The translations under genes were made by a program, and so were the position numbers. The notes below the pieces were generated by a model. That model was given only the letters and a program-made list of their open reading frames with translations. It made no database searches and was not told where the DNA came from. Below are positions 27,562 through 38,200 of a stretch of DNA of 64,000 nt, one piece after another. The DNA is from Patagioenas fasciata. Its lineage: Eukaryota > Chordata > Aves > Columbiformes > Columbidae. The stretch spans positions 64,789,501-64,853,500 of the forward strand of contig NC_092520.1 in NCBI RefSeq assembly GCF_037038585.1. The letters run 5' to 3'. Position 1 is the first letter of the stretch. Each line of letters starts with the position of its first letter.

Positions 27562-27970
27562 CACAGAATCACAGAATGTTAGGGACTGGAAGGGACCTCG
27601 AAAGATCATCTAGTCCAATCCCCCTGCCGGAGCAGGAACACCTAGATGAGGTTACACAGGAATGTGTCCAGGTGGGTTCTGAATGTCTCCAGAGAAGGAG
27701 ACTCCACAACCTCCCTGGGAAGCCTGTTCCAGTGTCTGTCACCCTTACTGAGAAGAAATTTCTTCTCAAATTTAAGTGGAACCTCTTGTGTTCCAGTTTG
27801 TACCTGTTGACCCTTGTCCTATCGTTGGTTGTCACCAAGAAGAGCCTGGCTCCATCCTCGTGACACTCACCCTTTATATATTTGTAAACATGAATAAGGT
27901 CACCACTCAGTCTCCTCTTCTCCAAGCTAAAGAGACCCAGCTCCCTCAGCCTTTCCTTCAAGTGCCTCAG
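27562..27970 (-). mobile_element. CR1 LINE 3' fragment, minus orientation
   Basis: On the minus strand it encodes [20 protein letters not shown] and ends in ATTCTGTG octamers at 27562-27577. The pol tail frame is open across the whole fragment. It shares TCCAGGTGGGTT and the adjoining CTCCAGAGAAGGAGACTCCA block with the intronic copy at 33.5 kb, which suggests the same subfamily. Confidence 0.94.
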
Positions 27971-28577
27971 AGAGCTGCGTGGCACAGACAGCTGCCTTAG
28001 CCTCAAATCAGCTTCTCCAGGAGAACAAAAGTTCTCACGGACTTCTCACACAGCAGTCACTGGCTCCCACAAACCTGGTAAGGGTATGCTGGGCCCTGGG
28101 TGCCCTTTGCAATTAACTGCATGCCATGCCCACAGCACAGCGTGCTTTTCTTTTTTTCCGTTTGGTTATTTTTACACGGCAACATTTCCAGACAAGAATC
28201 ATGTTTCTCAACTCTCTCATCCACACACAGGCCTCATTAAAATCTTACTGGGTGAAGAACCAAGAGCCATGGCTGCCAACAGAGCTTTAAGACATCATTG
28301 GTATGTGCAAGCCTTGTCACTCCTGCTGCCCAACAGACTGCATCCCAGCACAGCTTCAGACACAACAGCCACATCACAAAAAGGCCCCTATAGTAATTTC
28401 TCATCACTGCAGCAGCTGCTCTCCACCTCCACTGCATCCACGTAGGAAACACGCACACACAAGTGACAAGATTTTACCTGTCGACTAAACCCCCATTCAT
28501 TGTCTTAGGAAACTCCAACAGGAATCTTGACTTTAGGTGTGCAGTTTCACAGCCAGTTCCCCCAGTCTGAAGGCAGT
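27971..28577. other. Intergenic stretch, nothing recognised
   Basis: Unique-looking sequence between two CR1 copies, with no gene or repeat I can name. Confidence 0.55.
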
Positions 28578-28730
28578 CAAGGCCCCAAGCCTGACAGTGT
28601 TCAAGAAGAGACTGGACAATGCCCTCAGACACATGGTGTGAACTGTGGGGTTGTCATATGCAGGGACAGGAGTTGGACTCAATGATCATTGTGGGTCCCT
28701 TCCAACTCAGGACATTCTATGATTCTGACA
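28578..28730 (+). mobile_element. CR1 LINE 3' fragment (short), sense +
   Basis: About 150 bp, closely matching the end of the copy at 24.7 kb: GCCCCAAGCCTGACAGTGTT, CAGACACATGGTGTGAACTG and GGACATTCTATGATTCTGAC. It is strongly 5' truncated. Confidence 0.92.
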
Positions 28731-30120
28731 TTTGCTGTCCAGAGACACCTCCTTTCAACTGGGATGGATGTGGACCATGGCCACTGGGGACCTGTTGCTC
28801 CCATTCAGTGAGGGAGGAAACAGGCACGAGGATCTTCTTTAGCATCAGGAGCCTCAGGAGAGAACAGTCTGGCTTCTGCATTTTTTTCTGTCTAAAACCA
28901 TTTTTGTGCCTTTCCGGCTAGGATAGAAGAGAGAAAGAAAACTGACCGTACATGGTTACTTATGGCTATGGTTTTATTTTCTTTTCTTCATTCCAGATAT
29001 AAGGGATGCTGTCCCAAGTGTCCCTATCAAGTCATCTCTCAAAGGCAGGATGTGCTGAGCATTTCTGAACATCGGCAACATATGCTGCAGACAGACAGAA
29101 GACAGAAGCTAAAAAAGTATTGGAAGCCTAGTTTTAAAACACTCCCCTGCTAATTACGTTATGGCATAAGAAAAGCAGCTTCCAAGATTTCCTGTTGATT
29201 TGTGCTGAGACATGTTAGCAGGAAAACAAAATGATTGTATATACTGCATGAGATTGAGTGAAAATCAGAGCCCTGGGAATGGTGTTAATTTTGCATTTAA
29301 CTCTGCTCATTTCTTACAAATCCTGTGACAGTTTATGACCTTATCTTATTTAAAACCCTGTTTTTAAAACAAGGCCTACAAGGCCTTCCCCAGCAAAAAC
29401 ACACTTGCACAACTGTGGTCAAGTTCATCTTCACACAGGTGATGTATTACATCTTCCACTACCAGTCAGGTTTTCTTTCCTGGCTGTGGTCTACTTGTCA
29501 AACCACTACTGTCACTCAGACTGTGCCTGCCGAAGCCCTCCTCCAGAAGTTTCTCAGAAACATACACCTGGGCTCTGGCGACAGATGCGCCTGACACAGC
29601 CGCGGGAGTTACCTTGAACACAAGCTGGACTAACACACACTGAACGAGCCAGTCAACAGCTTTCCAATCTGGAGGGGCTGTTTCCTCACCTTCCTGCAAA
29701 CACTCCCCACAGAAACTGGGAGTGCGGGTTGTCAGACGACATCTCAGAGCCAAGGCTGAATCCACATCGAGTCTCCGGAGAGGGCTGGCGAGGTGCAGAA
29801 GTCCAACTTGCACAAACCTCAGCATGCCCCAGGTTTTGCCAGAGAAAGGCAAAGGGGTTCAGAAGGGTGGTGTTTCCATAGGTCCATGAGCTGATATGCA
29901 AGTGGGGTGCTGTGCTCTCAATTATTTTCTTCTGTCCTTTCAACAGTCTCACCTCTTCCTCACAGCAGCAACAGCTGTGTAGGAACACGAGGAACCAGCT
30001 CGAGATGCTGCTCTAGCTGAGGGACAACTGCTTGTTTTGCTAGAGTAGTTTGTGGCTGGCTCAGGTGCCCAATCTGGTTCCCTGCAGAGTCCTACAGGTG
30101 CAATGCTGACGCAAGAAAAC
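28731..30120. other. Intergenic stretch, nothing recognised
   Basis: Between a CR1 end and the hAT MITE. A 128-codon minus-strand frame at 29466-29852 has no recognisable domain. Confidence 0.55.
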
Positions 30121-30128
30121 GGATAGAA
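30121..30128 (+). repeat. Left target-site duplication of the hAT MITE
   Basis: GGATAGAA, identical to the copy at 30259-30266. Confidence 0.85.
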
Positions 30129-30258
30129 CAAGGGGTGTCAAACTCATTTGCACTGGCAGCCACATTGGCCTCATCATTGCCTTCAAAGGGCTGAATGTAA
30201 TTTTAGGACTGCATAAATGTAACTACTCCTAGTCATCAAAATGAGTTTGACACTTCTG
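30129..30258. mobile_element. Non-autonomous hAT-type DNA transposon (MITE), 130 bp
   Basis: The ends are inverted repeats sharing GTGTCAAACTCATTT: the left end starts CAAGGGGTGTC and the right end finishes GACACTTCTG. The element is flanked by an exact 8-bp duplication, GGATAGAA, at 30121-30128 and 30259-30266. An 8-bp target-site duplication with CA...TG ends is the hAT superfamily hallmark. There is no transposase, so it must have moved with help from another copy. It lies about 170 bp past the likely RASA3 3' end. Confidence 0.85.
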
Positions 30259-30266
30259 GGATAGAA
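30259..30266 (+). repeat. Right target-site duplication of the hAT MITE
   Basis: GGATAGAA, identical to the copy at 30121-30128. Confidence 0.85.
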
Positions 30267-30437
30267 AGAGTGAGGACAGGACTCTGCAGCCCCAACAGAG
30301 ATTGGTTTACACTCAGAAGGATCTCCATCCATGGTCCAACTCCGAACAGGATGCTATACCAACAGGCACCCCGCTGGCCACAGTGAATCTAAACAGATGG
30401 CAAATGTGCGCACGGTTTTCAGAAATAAAACATTTCT

Positions 30438-30443
30438 TTTAAT
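30438..30443 (-). terminator. Candidate poly(A) signal ATTAAA (distal)
   Basis: This is the common variant hexamer ATTAAA on the sense strand, followed within 35 bases by a TG-rich stretch. It is the best candidate for the distal end of the transcript. Confidence 0.4.
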
Positions 30444-31007
30444 TGGCAAGTAGAACACACATTACAGGTCATTAGTATTTTATAAACAATATTAAGTTAC
30501 AAATACATGTTAAAAATTGCAGTTCATGGCAGCTAAAAGCTCGGAGTCCAAAATGCATCTCTGCAATGCTTCATTACTTCCCTTTCCCCAGTCTGCTGGG
30601 TGAAGACAAATAAAAGATTATTTATCATCTACAAGGAGGTGGTCTACTATATACTCAAACAAAAAGAAAACCTCATTCCTAAGAGCATCACTAACAAACA
30701 GAGGCATTCAAAGTACTTCAGCCATCTTAAATCATGTCAGATGCGATGAGGACACAGGTACGAGTTACTCTGTAATACTTAAAGCAAAGATACAGGTATC
30801 TTCACATTAAACTCATAGTCCAATACGTTCTGTTCCAATTCAGCTTAAACCCAACACTAGCTTCTACCCCACAGAAGCTTAAAGTCCCATATGCAGGCTT
30901 CTGTGCCATCAAAGCTAGACGTTTGTAAATCAGACCCTTACACAGAGGAAAGTTACGGTGTACAACTAAACAGCATACATAAATACATACCTTATATTTA
31001 GCAGATC

Positions 31008-31013
31008 TTTATT
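31008..31013 (-). terminator. Candidate poly(A) signal AATAAA (middle)
   Basis: This is a second AATAAA on the sense strand, about 1.19 kb after the stop codon. Confidence 0.35.
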
Positions 31014-31474
31014 CCCCTCCTTAATGACTTTTGTTGGTATTAGTGAGATACACAGCTCATTCCATTTTCACTACACTCAGAATATTAACAAATTACCATT
31101 ACACGTGTTAATATACTAAATATCATTTGGCAAGTCTCTTTAAAAAAGTATTTTAAAACATTTTTGGAAAAGTAGAAACCTATTTTCCAGAAAAAACATG
31201 TGGTACTAGGACAGCGTGGACTCCAGTGCTTAAACATCCTTTCAAAGAAAACCCATCTTGATGGCTTTTGTGCCCGGGAGTCTCTGTGTCTCAGCTGCCA
31301 AACTTGTATTCTATTCATCCTTCTCGCTGTGGCGGTCAAAGGTCCTCCAAATCAGCTTACTTTGCCTTTCGGTTGGCAGACTTTCAGAGATTACCATTCA
31401 CTTGACTGCACAAAACAGACACGTAGCTTTGACATAAGTCCATTCCTTTCTTACTCATATTTATGAGAGTCAGT

Positions 31475-31480
31475 TTTATT
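31475..31480 (-). terminator. Candidate poly(A) signal AATAAA (proximal)
   Basis: The hexamer AATAAA is on the gene's sense strand about 720 bases after the RASA3 stop codon. Use of this site is inferred only. Confidence 0.3.
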
Positions 31481-32197
31481 ATACCGCTGAGATTGCATCT
31501 TCAAAACCAAAGGCTGCTGAATGCGTCTGGAGAAATGACCTTGTATCTCAAAAATATCAAGAGTACCATTCAAGATCTGAATTTCTATTAAAAACTGTGC
31601 ACATTTAGCAAAAATTATGCTGCTGTAAAAAGAAAAGGCCTGCTCCTTGGCCTGCTCAGAATACAAGCTACAATGCAAGAGACTACACCAGAGGTTTTTT
31701 TCTCTGCTTCTTTTCTATAAGCAGGCATTAAAAGTGTTACTAAACTTTTCCTACAAGAGCACGCAGGGGTGTGGCATAATATACATTAATCAGGAAAAAA
31801 ACAGTAACAAACAACCATTCTAGAAAATGCTGCATATTAGCAGCATGCTTGGTTTCTGAAACATAAGGAATTGTATGGAAGTTGTCAAGATGAAGTCCAC
31901 ACACCTCGATCATTGAACTGATCACTAGATTCCAAGAAACCAAAGCAAATTTAAAAATACACATGACAACAACTGCCTAGAAGGCAGAGTTTTATCATCT
32001 GTCAATAACCAGATGAGTAAAGTGCATAGCAACTCTTGTAACAGTTTCTTGAAAAGAGAATAGGTTTTAGCAAGTCTCAAAGTTTGTAAGCTTGACACTT
32101 TCCCATACATTTTGCTACATGTGTGGCTTCCCTTTTGTTTTGCTGTTTAGCTTCATAGATCGACCCTTCAGCACTGTTTTCTGATTCCCTTTGCACT

Positions 32198-32273
32198 TCA
32201 TATGGAATGCGCTGAGATCTCTGACTGCTGCCTGATGTATGTCTGGAAGCTCTTGTCACCAATGGGATGTTCT
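32198..32273 (-). CDS. RASA3: RASA3 last coding exon with stop codon
   Basis: This part of the last exon completes glutamine and encodes [20 protein letters not shown] and AHSI, then TGA at 32198-32200. The mammalian tail ends SETSTHSI at the same length. The acceptor is TTTTAG, and a long pyrimidine tract lies upstream in the sense strand (an A run on plus at 32295-32311). Confidence 0.96.
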
Positions 32274-35200
32274 CTAAAATAAAAGGAAAAAGATAAAAAA
32301 AAAAAAAAAAAGAAAAAGTAGTATACATAGAATTTTCTTTCAGGACGTCAAAATGTCAGAACAGAAAGTGAACAGACAAAACCTTGTTCCTAAGTCTGAA
32401 GATCAAAGTTGTAATTGTACTGATAATACTGCATCCTACTTGAACTGCAAGAGCTGACTGATTGAATTGATCCTCTTTTCTTGTCAGCCTTGCACAGAAT
32501 GCTCCTTTACTTCTGTGTACACAAAATACAGTCATGTGGCTGTATCAGTCACTCTTCCCCTTTTTAAACTAACACTCTAAAATAAGCTGGTAAGTAGATG
32601 TGCCTGCTGGTATTTACTGCTCATTCCATGAGAACAGGTTCAAAAATTTTAAAAAATGACAACAAAACACCCCCCCACCACCACTTATTTTTATGGATGA
32701 AATTGCACTAAAAAATAAACATTTTTAAATTCCTTACAGTCCTTTAAAATATTGTGATATCAATCCTAAATCACAATCCTACTTTGTATGTATTTGCAGG
32801 ATCTTTTTGGAACATGAATATTGTGAAGGCCAGAACATAAGCAAAGGAAATATCATTTCCCAGGATTGTTCCTTTGATTGGACAGCCCATTATACTTACT
32901 GGCTTCCATATTTTGTCTTCTTAAATTTATCCCTTTTATATTGAGCATGCTCCTGCTCTAAAGTTCCAACACCTTCAATAATGAGCTTTAGTGTTTTATA
33001 CGTCTCCTTAGGGTCATCAATGATGAATGTAGAATATTCTTCCTCTTCAGGTCCATCATACACAGATTTGCTGCCACAGGCCTCTGGGGGGGGGAAAATA
33101 AAGTATAGGAATAGTTATCAGATAGGCAGGGGAAAAAAAAGACTAAAAATACTCAGTCTGAGGTTTATACAGTTCCTTAGTTTGCTTCTGTATGACCACC
33201 ACAGAATTGTGGCTGACATAACAGCAAGAGCAGAAGGAGCAGTTCTCTGTCCTTTTGCTGAGCTGTTGGCAGGCACAGAGCTCGTCCCATGCCCGTTCCC
33301 TCCCCCCGTCTTGTAATGAAAGGGCAGCAAGCCTGGGAGCTGCTCATGGCTTGGTGCAAAGCTGTCCTTCGCTGCACACGCAATGCTTCCATCTCAGTTA
33401 CCACTAGCAGTACCCCAGGCACACCATTTGGGAACTCTGACACAGGCCTAACTCTGTACTGTGCTGCAGCATTGACCTGCGCAAATCACAGAATGGTTGG
33501 GGTTGGAAGAGGTCTCTGGAGACCATGTGGTCCAACCCACCTGCTAAAGCAGGTTTACCCAGAGCAGACCACACAGGAATGTGTCCAGGTGGGTTTTGAA
33601 TGTCTCCAGAAAAGGAGACTCCACAACCTCTCTGGGCAGCCTGTTCCAGTGCTCTGGCACTCTCAAAGTAAAGAAGTTTTTCCTCATATTCAGATAGAAC
33701 CTCCACTGCTTCAGTTTGTGTTCTTTGCACCTCATCCTGTTGTTGGGCACCACTAAAAAGAGCCTGGTCCCGTCCTCTTGACATCCACCCTTAAGATATT
33801 CATAAGCATTGATAAGATCCCCTCTGAGCCTTCTCTTCTCCAGCCTGAACAGACCCAGCTCTCTCAGTCTCTCCTCATAAGAAAGGTGCTCTAGGCCCCT
33901 CATCATCTTCGTAGTCCGCTACTGGACTCCCTCCAGTAACTCCTTGTCCTTCTTGAACCAGGGAGCCCAGAACTGGATGCAGTTCTCCAGATGTGGCCTC
34001 ATCGGGGCAGAGTAGAGAGGGAGAAGAACCTCCCTCGACCTGCTGGTCACACTCTTCTTAATGTATCCCAGGATATCATTGGCCTTCTTGGCCACAAGGG
34101 CACATGGTTGAGCCATGGCCAACCTGCTGTTGACCAGAACTCCCAAGTCCTTCTCTGCAGTGCTGCTTTCCAGCAGGTCCACCCCAACCTGTACTAGTGC
34201 CTGGGGTTATTCCTCCCCAGGTGCAGGACCCACACTTGCCCTTTGCCAGAAGGATAAATTCCATCCCTAAGCAGCAGCTAAGCAGCAAGTACGGCACTGC
34301 AAAACAGACTGACTTCAAAACAATTACAGGTTGAAGTAGTCACATAGGATGTTTCACCACATTACCCTTAAAAGGTTCATACAATAAGCATAAATAGAAT
34401 ATGCCATGACTGGCGCCTGGCTGCCTGCTTAAGGACATATCCTAAGAAGGGGTAAGTTTTATCTTACCAGGGAGCCTTCCTGGCTAAGAGATCAGGACAC
34501 ATGAACATTTGCAACACATTCATCATGTTATCTACTCCTGCATTAGAGCTGAGCATATTAGAAGGGGAGAGAGAATACTTCACTTTTTCTCTATTTTTTC
34601 CCAGTTTTCTAACTGTCTCAGCTTTTTTGTTACCTTCCCCTTGCTGCACTGTCTGCACCAGACCTGCGTCCTTTTCCCCAACACTGAAACTCGATGCTGG
34701 CTCTGGCAGTGAGGAGTGGTGAGAAGGGAACGCTGGGCATCGGTTCAGACAGCTCGGAAGTGGCAGGGATCTTAAGTTTGCAACTGCACGGCGGCCAGGA
34801 GTGGATTAAAGTGCTTTCCAATCTGTGTGTTTGACACCACTGGCTTATCTCATATTATAAAATAAAGTCCTATTTAAAGACCAGTGCCACAGTGGAGGCT
34901 TCCCTGCCACTCCCTGTGCTAAACTGGGATTTCAAGTCTGGCACCATGTATACCGGATACTTTTCTTGGCGTGCTTACTAGTGCTAACTTCCTCTGCTGC
35001 CTCTTCTTTATTTTATCCTTCGTGTCACATCTCTGTTCCCCTCAGCTCCTGATGGTTTCCCAGCCCAAACTTCACTGTTCAACATGTCACAGACATCCAC
35101 AGGTCACCTTTCACTGATAATTCCAAAAGAGCCCTCCTAAGGAAACCATTTTTATCCAGCCTGTTCTTGGGATTTGAATCAGGGAATGCACACATGACTC

Positions 35201-38200
35201 CTGGTAACACAAAACCATGTTCCACTGAAACCTCAGCTTTGCTGGTGCTTCTTTGCAGGATCAGTAAACTTCTGGTTCAGTGTACATTCTGATTTGTCAA
35301 TTCAGAGCATTCAAGCAATGTTCTGTGCCTATGCTATTTTAGGATGCTGTGCTTAAGACCTGTATTTCGAACAACTGTTTATTATGCAAAGAACTTTGTA
35401 CAGACTATGAGACTGCACCAAAAACAATTCGCACAACTGCCTCAAGAGAGCAGAAGGGGAAACCAGTTTAATAATGGCCACTGTGTTCTAGAATGTGATT
35501 TGCAAGGCTGGTCTAACTACAATATCCCATTTTTCACAGGTATTTTTGCTTCGATAAGTGTATTGGAGATGCAATGATCTCTCATCTTTACCTTGCATTT
35601 TCTCCAATTTTGGCATATACAAGTTGAAAAGAGAGTAGATGCGCTCAGTTTCTCTATCTCCATCTATATCCAGTTGTATATTTGCTGGCAGGCCTCTGTA
35701 AGGCATCAGGAAGAGAGGCAGAAGTTACACGCTAAACAGTGTATTATGGCACAAAAAGCACTTAACAAGGATGAAAATAACAGTGAATACTCATTAAAGC
35801 CAACAGATGTGTGTAACAGAGCTCAAAACTTTCATGTTTCCCAAAAGAAAAGGTAGACAAGTTCAAACTTCTTTATGCCTAGATTTATCCAGTATGTTTT
35901 CACTCTGACTTGAAAGAGAGGACTGTATTGGTATCCAGACATTTTGGTGAATTAGTCTGCTACAACCAGATGGAGGAGCCAAAACACTGAACTACCAACT
36001 GTCCAGCTCTTATATCCTGAGACTAACTACAGACTTGCTGCTTTCCGCATTTTAGACGACAAGTTTCCTATGGACCAGACAGTACCTCTTCATTTAACAG
36101 AGAGCATGACAGGTCCCCTTAGGAAAAGGTTAAGTTAGAATTAAATCTATAAGTTGATGATTGTCTGTTTCAAGAATTTACAAACAGGACACTGAAGGGA
36201 TTTCTGACATTTTTATCAATGACAGATGGTCAGAACCAATGTATCTTATCCCACAGTCAACTCCTATCAATGTCTTGAACTCTAAATATTTCAACATTTT
36301 GACCAAGATCTGCAGATACTTAAAGTATCAGAAAAAAAATAAAGATGGCCTTTAAGAACACCACAATGCCTGCACACCTGCAAGTCATGCTGGGGAGACA
36401 AACAAACCCCTGACAATACCTAGACCAAGGGCATGTTATTAATCCTTACCCTGTGCAGGGTGTGCAGCCAGGAGTATTATCTGCAGTAGCTTTACAGCAA
36501 AGCCAGTGGCCATTAAGATAGGCAGAGGGATGGTAGACTGTGAGGCGCTTCTTGTTGCATTGGCTAACTTTGGTGAGGATATCAATCCAGTCCTTGGCCT
36601 CCACACAATTATTTGCTTGGATATACAGGACTCTTCTTTCAGGTTGGATCACCTGGAACATCTGCAAATAAAGAAATAAGTGATGGAATAAACCACCAGA
36701 ATGAGTTGGTGAACCTAAGACTGGGCTCAGACGGATGATTTTTTTTAAAGGAAAACCACAGCATACTAAAAGTATGCACTCATAAATAAATGCCATCACA
36801 AAACTAAGCAGCAAATGTGCCCTTAAAACAACACGACCTTTCACCTGGTACAAGGAGTAATATACTGTTCCTGTAGGAGATGATTTACAAACAGCTAATA
36901 TCAGCTTGCTGGTTGGGCCTCAAGGAGATTTGTTGTCAGCCTCAAGGATGCAATTTTAGTAATGCTGCAGCTCCAAGTTTTGGAAGGCTGACAGGGGAAT
37001 CCAGTGCAGGGCTGAAAAGCAATGTTAAGTCAGCAGGGGGCAGAAAAGAGAAAAACGAGAATTTGGATCAGGCCTTAGCAACAGCTTCGCTTTAATACTG
37101 CTGTATCTCTAGTCTTTTACCACCTATTTTGGCATGATTCTTTCCTTTTATTAACTTCCACACTTCTGCACACAACTCCAGTTGCTATTAGCAAATTGCA
37201 GCAAAACAGTTTGCCTTTAATTGCCATAAGGCGTTCAAATAATTACACATTAATTCTACGTTATGGCTTGGCCACTGAATATCTAAACTAGAGCTTTCCT
37301 GCCTGCTCGGAACAGCTTGCAACCTAAAATGGCACAGTCACATTTATTTTTCTCCTCTCAACGATGCAAGTTTCTGATGCACAGCCTTACTGCTTGATTA
37401 TACTGATCATGCACTGAAGATAACTAAGCTCAAGTTAGTGATCTTAACTTCAAATTCTGGAAAGGCAAATGTCAACCATCTTCATTTCTTCTAGCTTCTG
37501 CAAAAGCTCAATTTTAATGGGTTTTCCTCTCTCAGGTATTCCTAAATTATCTTCCCCTATCTACTTCTTCATTTGACTCTTCAAATCATTAGACATTACA
37601 CTGCCCACATCATGTGGAATATTATTTTCCATATAGCTGGTTTCTCTGTGTTGTTTTTTTTTGTAATTAAAAAAAAAAAACAAAACCAAAAACAAAAAAA
37701 CCACACCAAAAACTGGAATCCATTTTTGTTTTTATAAAGACCTGAAACACTAGCCTGAATTCTGCAATTCTGCACCTTGCTGGTCAGGAGAATGTTGCAG
37801 ACTGGCACCAGGCACTATGTCTTCCTCCCTTGTGACACTTTTAGGTGCACATACTTCAAAGTAGCTTGCAAATATACTTGCTAATTTGTGAACAAACAGG
37901 TTTTTTTAATTACAGTCTCTCTTCTAACAGGAAAGGGAAAGGTCCAACAATCTTCTCTGTGGATTTAGTATCATTATAGATGTCGGGCAGTAATTAGAAA
38001 GGTGCAACACACAAGAGCAGTGTAGGTGCTGTTAGTGCGATCAGTCCGTCACTGCCAAAATACAGGCCAAAGAGAGAGTCTTTTTAATAAAGCTTTTCAG
38101 GACATAATTGGCAATTTGAGTTTGGGGAACAGTGGAAGGAATGGGGAAGACATGGGTGTGCAGCTCAACCCTATGTTAACACAGAACCACAGGGAAAAGA

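Larger units (their letters stand above)
30425..32197 (-). other. RASA3: Probable RASA3 3' UTR
   Basis: This is the stretch after the TGA, with no further coding exon. Three sense-strand poly(A) signals are visible: AATAAA at 31475-31480, AATAAA at 31008-31013 and ATTAAA at 30438-30443. The last is followed by a TG-rich stretch (CCGTGCGCAC) that could serve as the downstream element, so I placed the end near 30425. The end point is inferred. Confidence 0.5.

Noticed and set aside
33544..34182. Host protein gene on the minus strand
   Set aside because: Both frames are the CR1 retrotransposon pol tail ([16 protein letters not shown] motifs), not a host gene.
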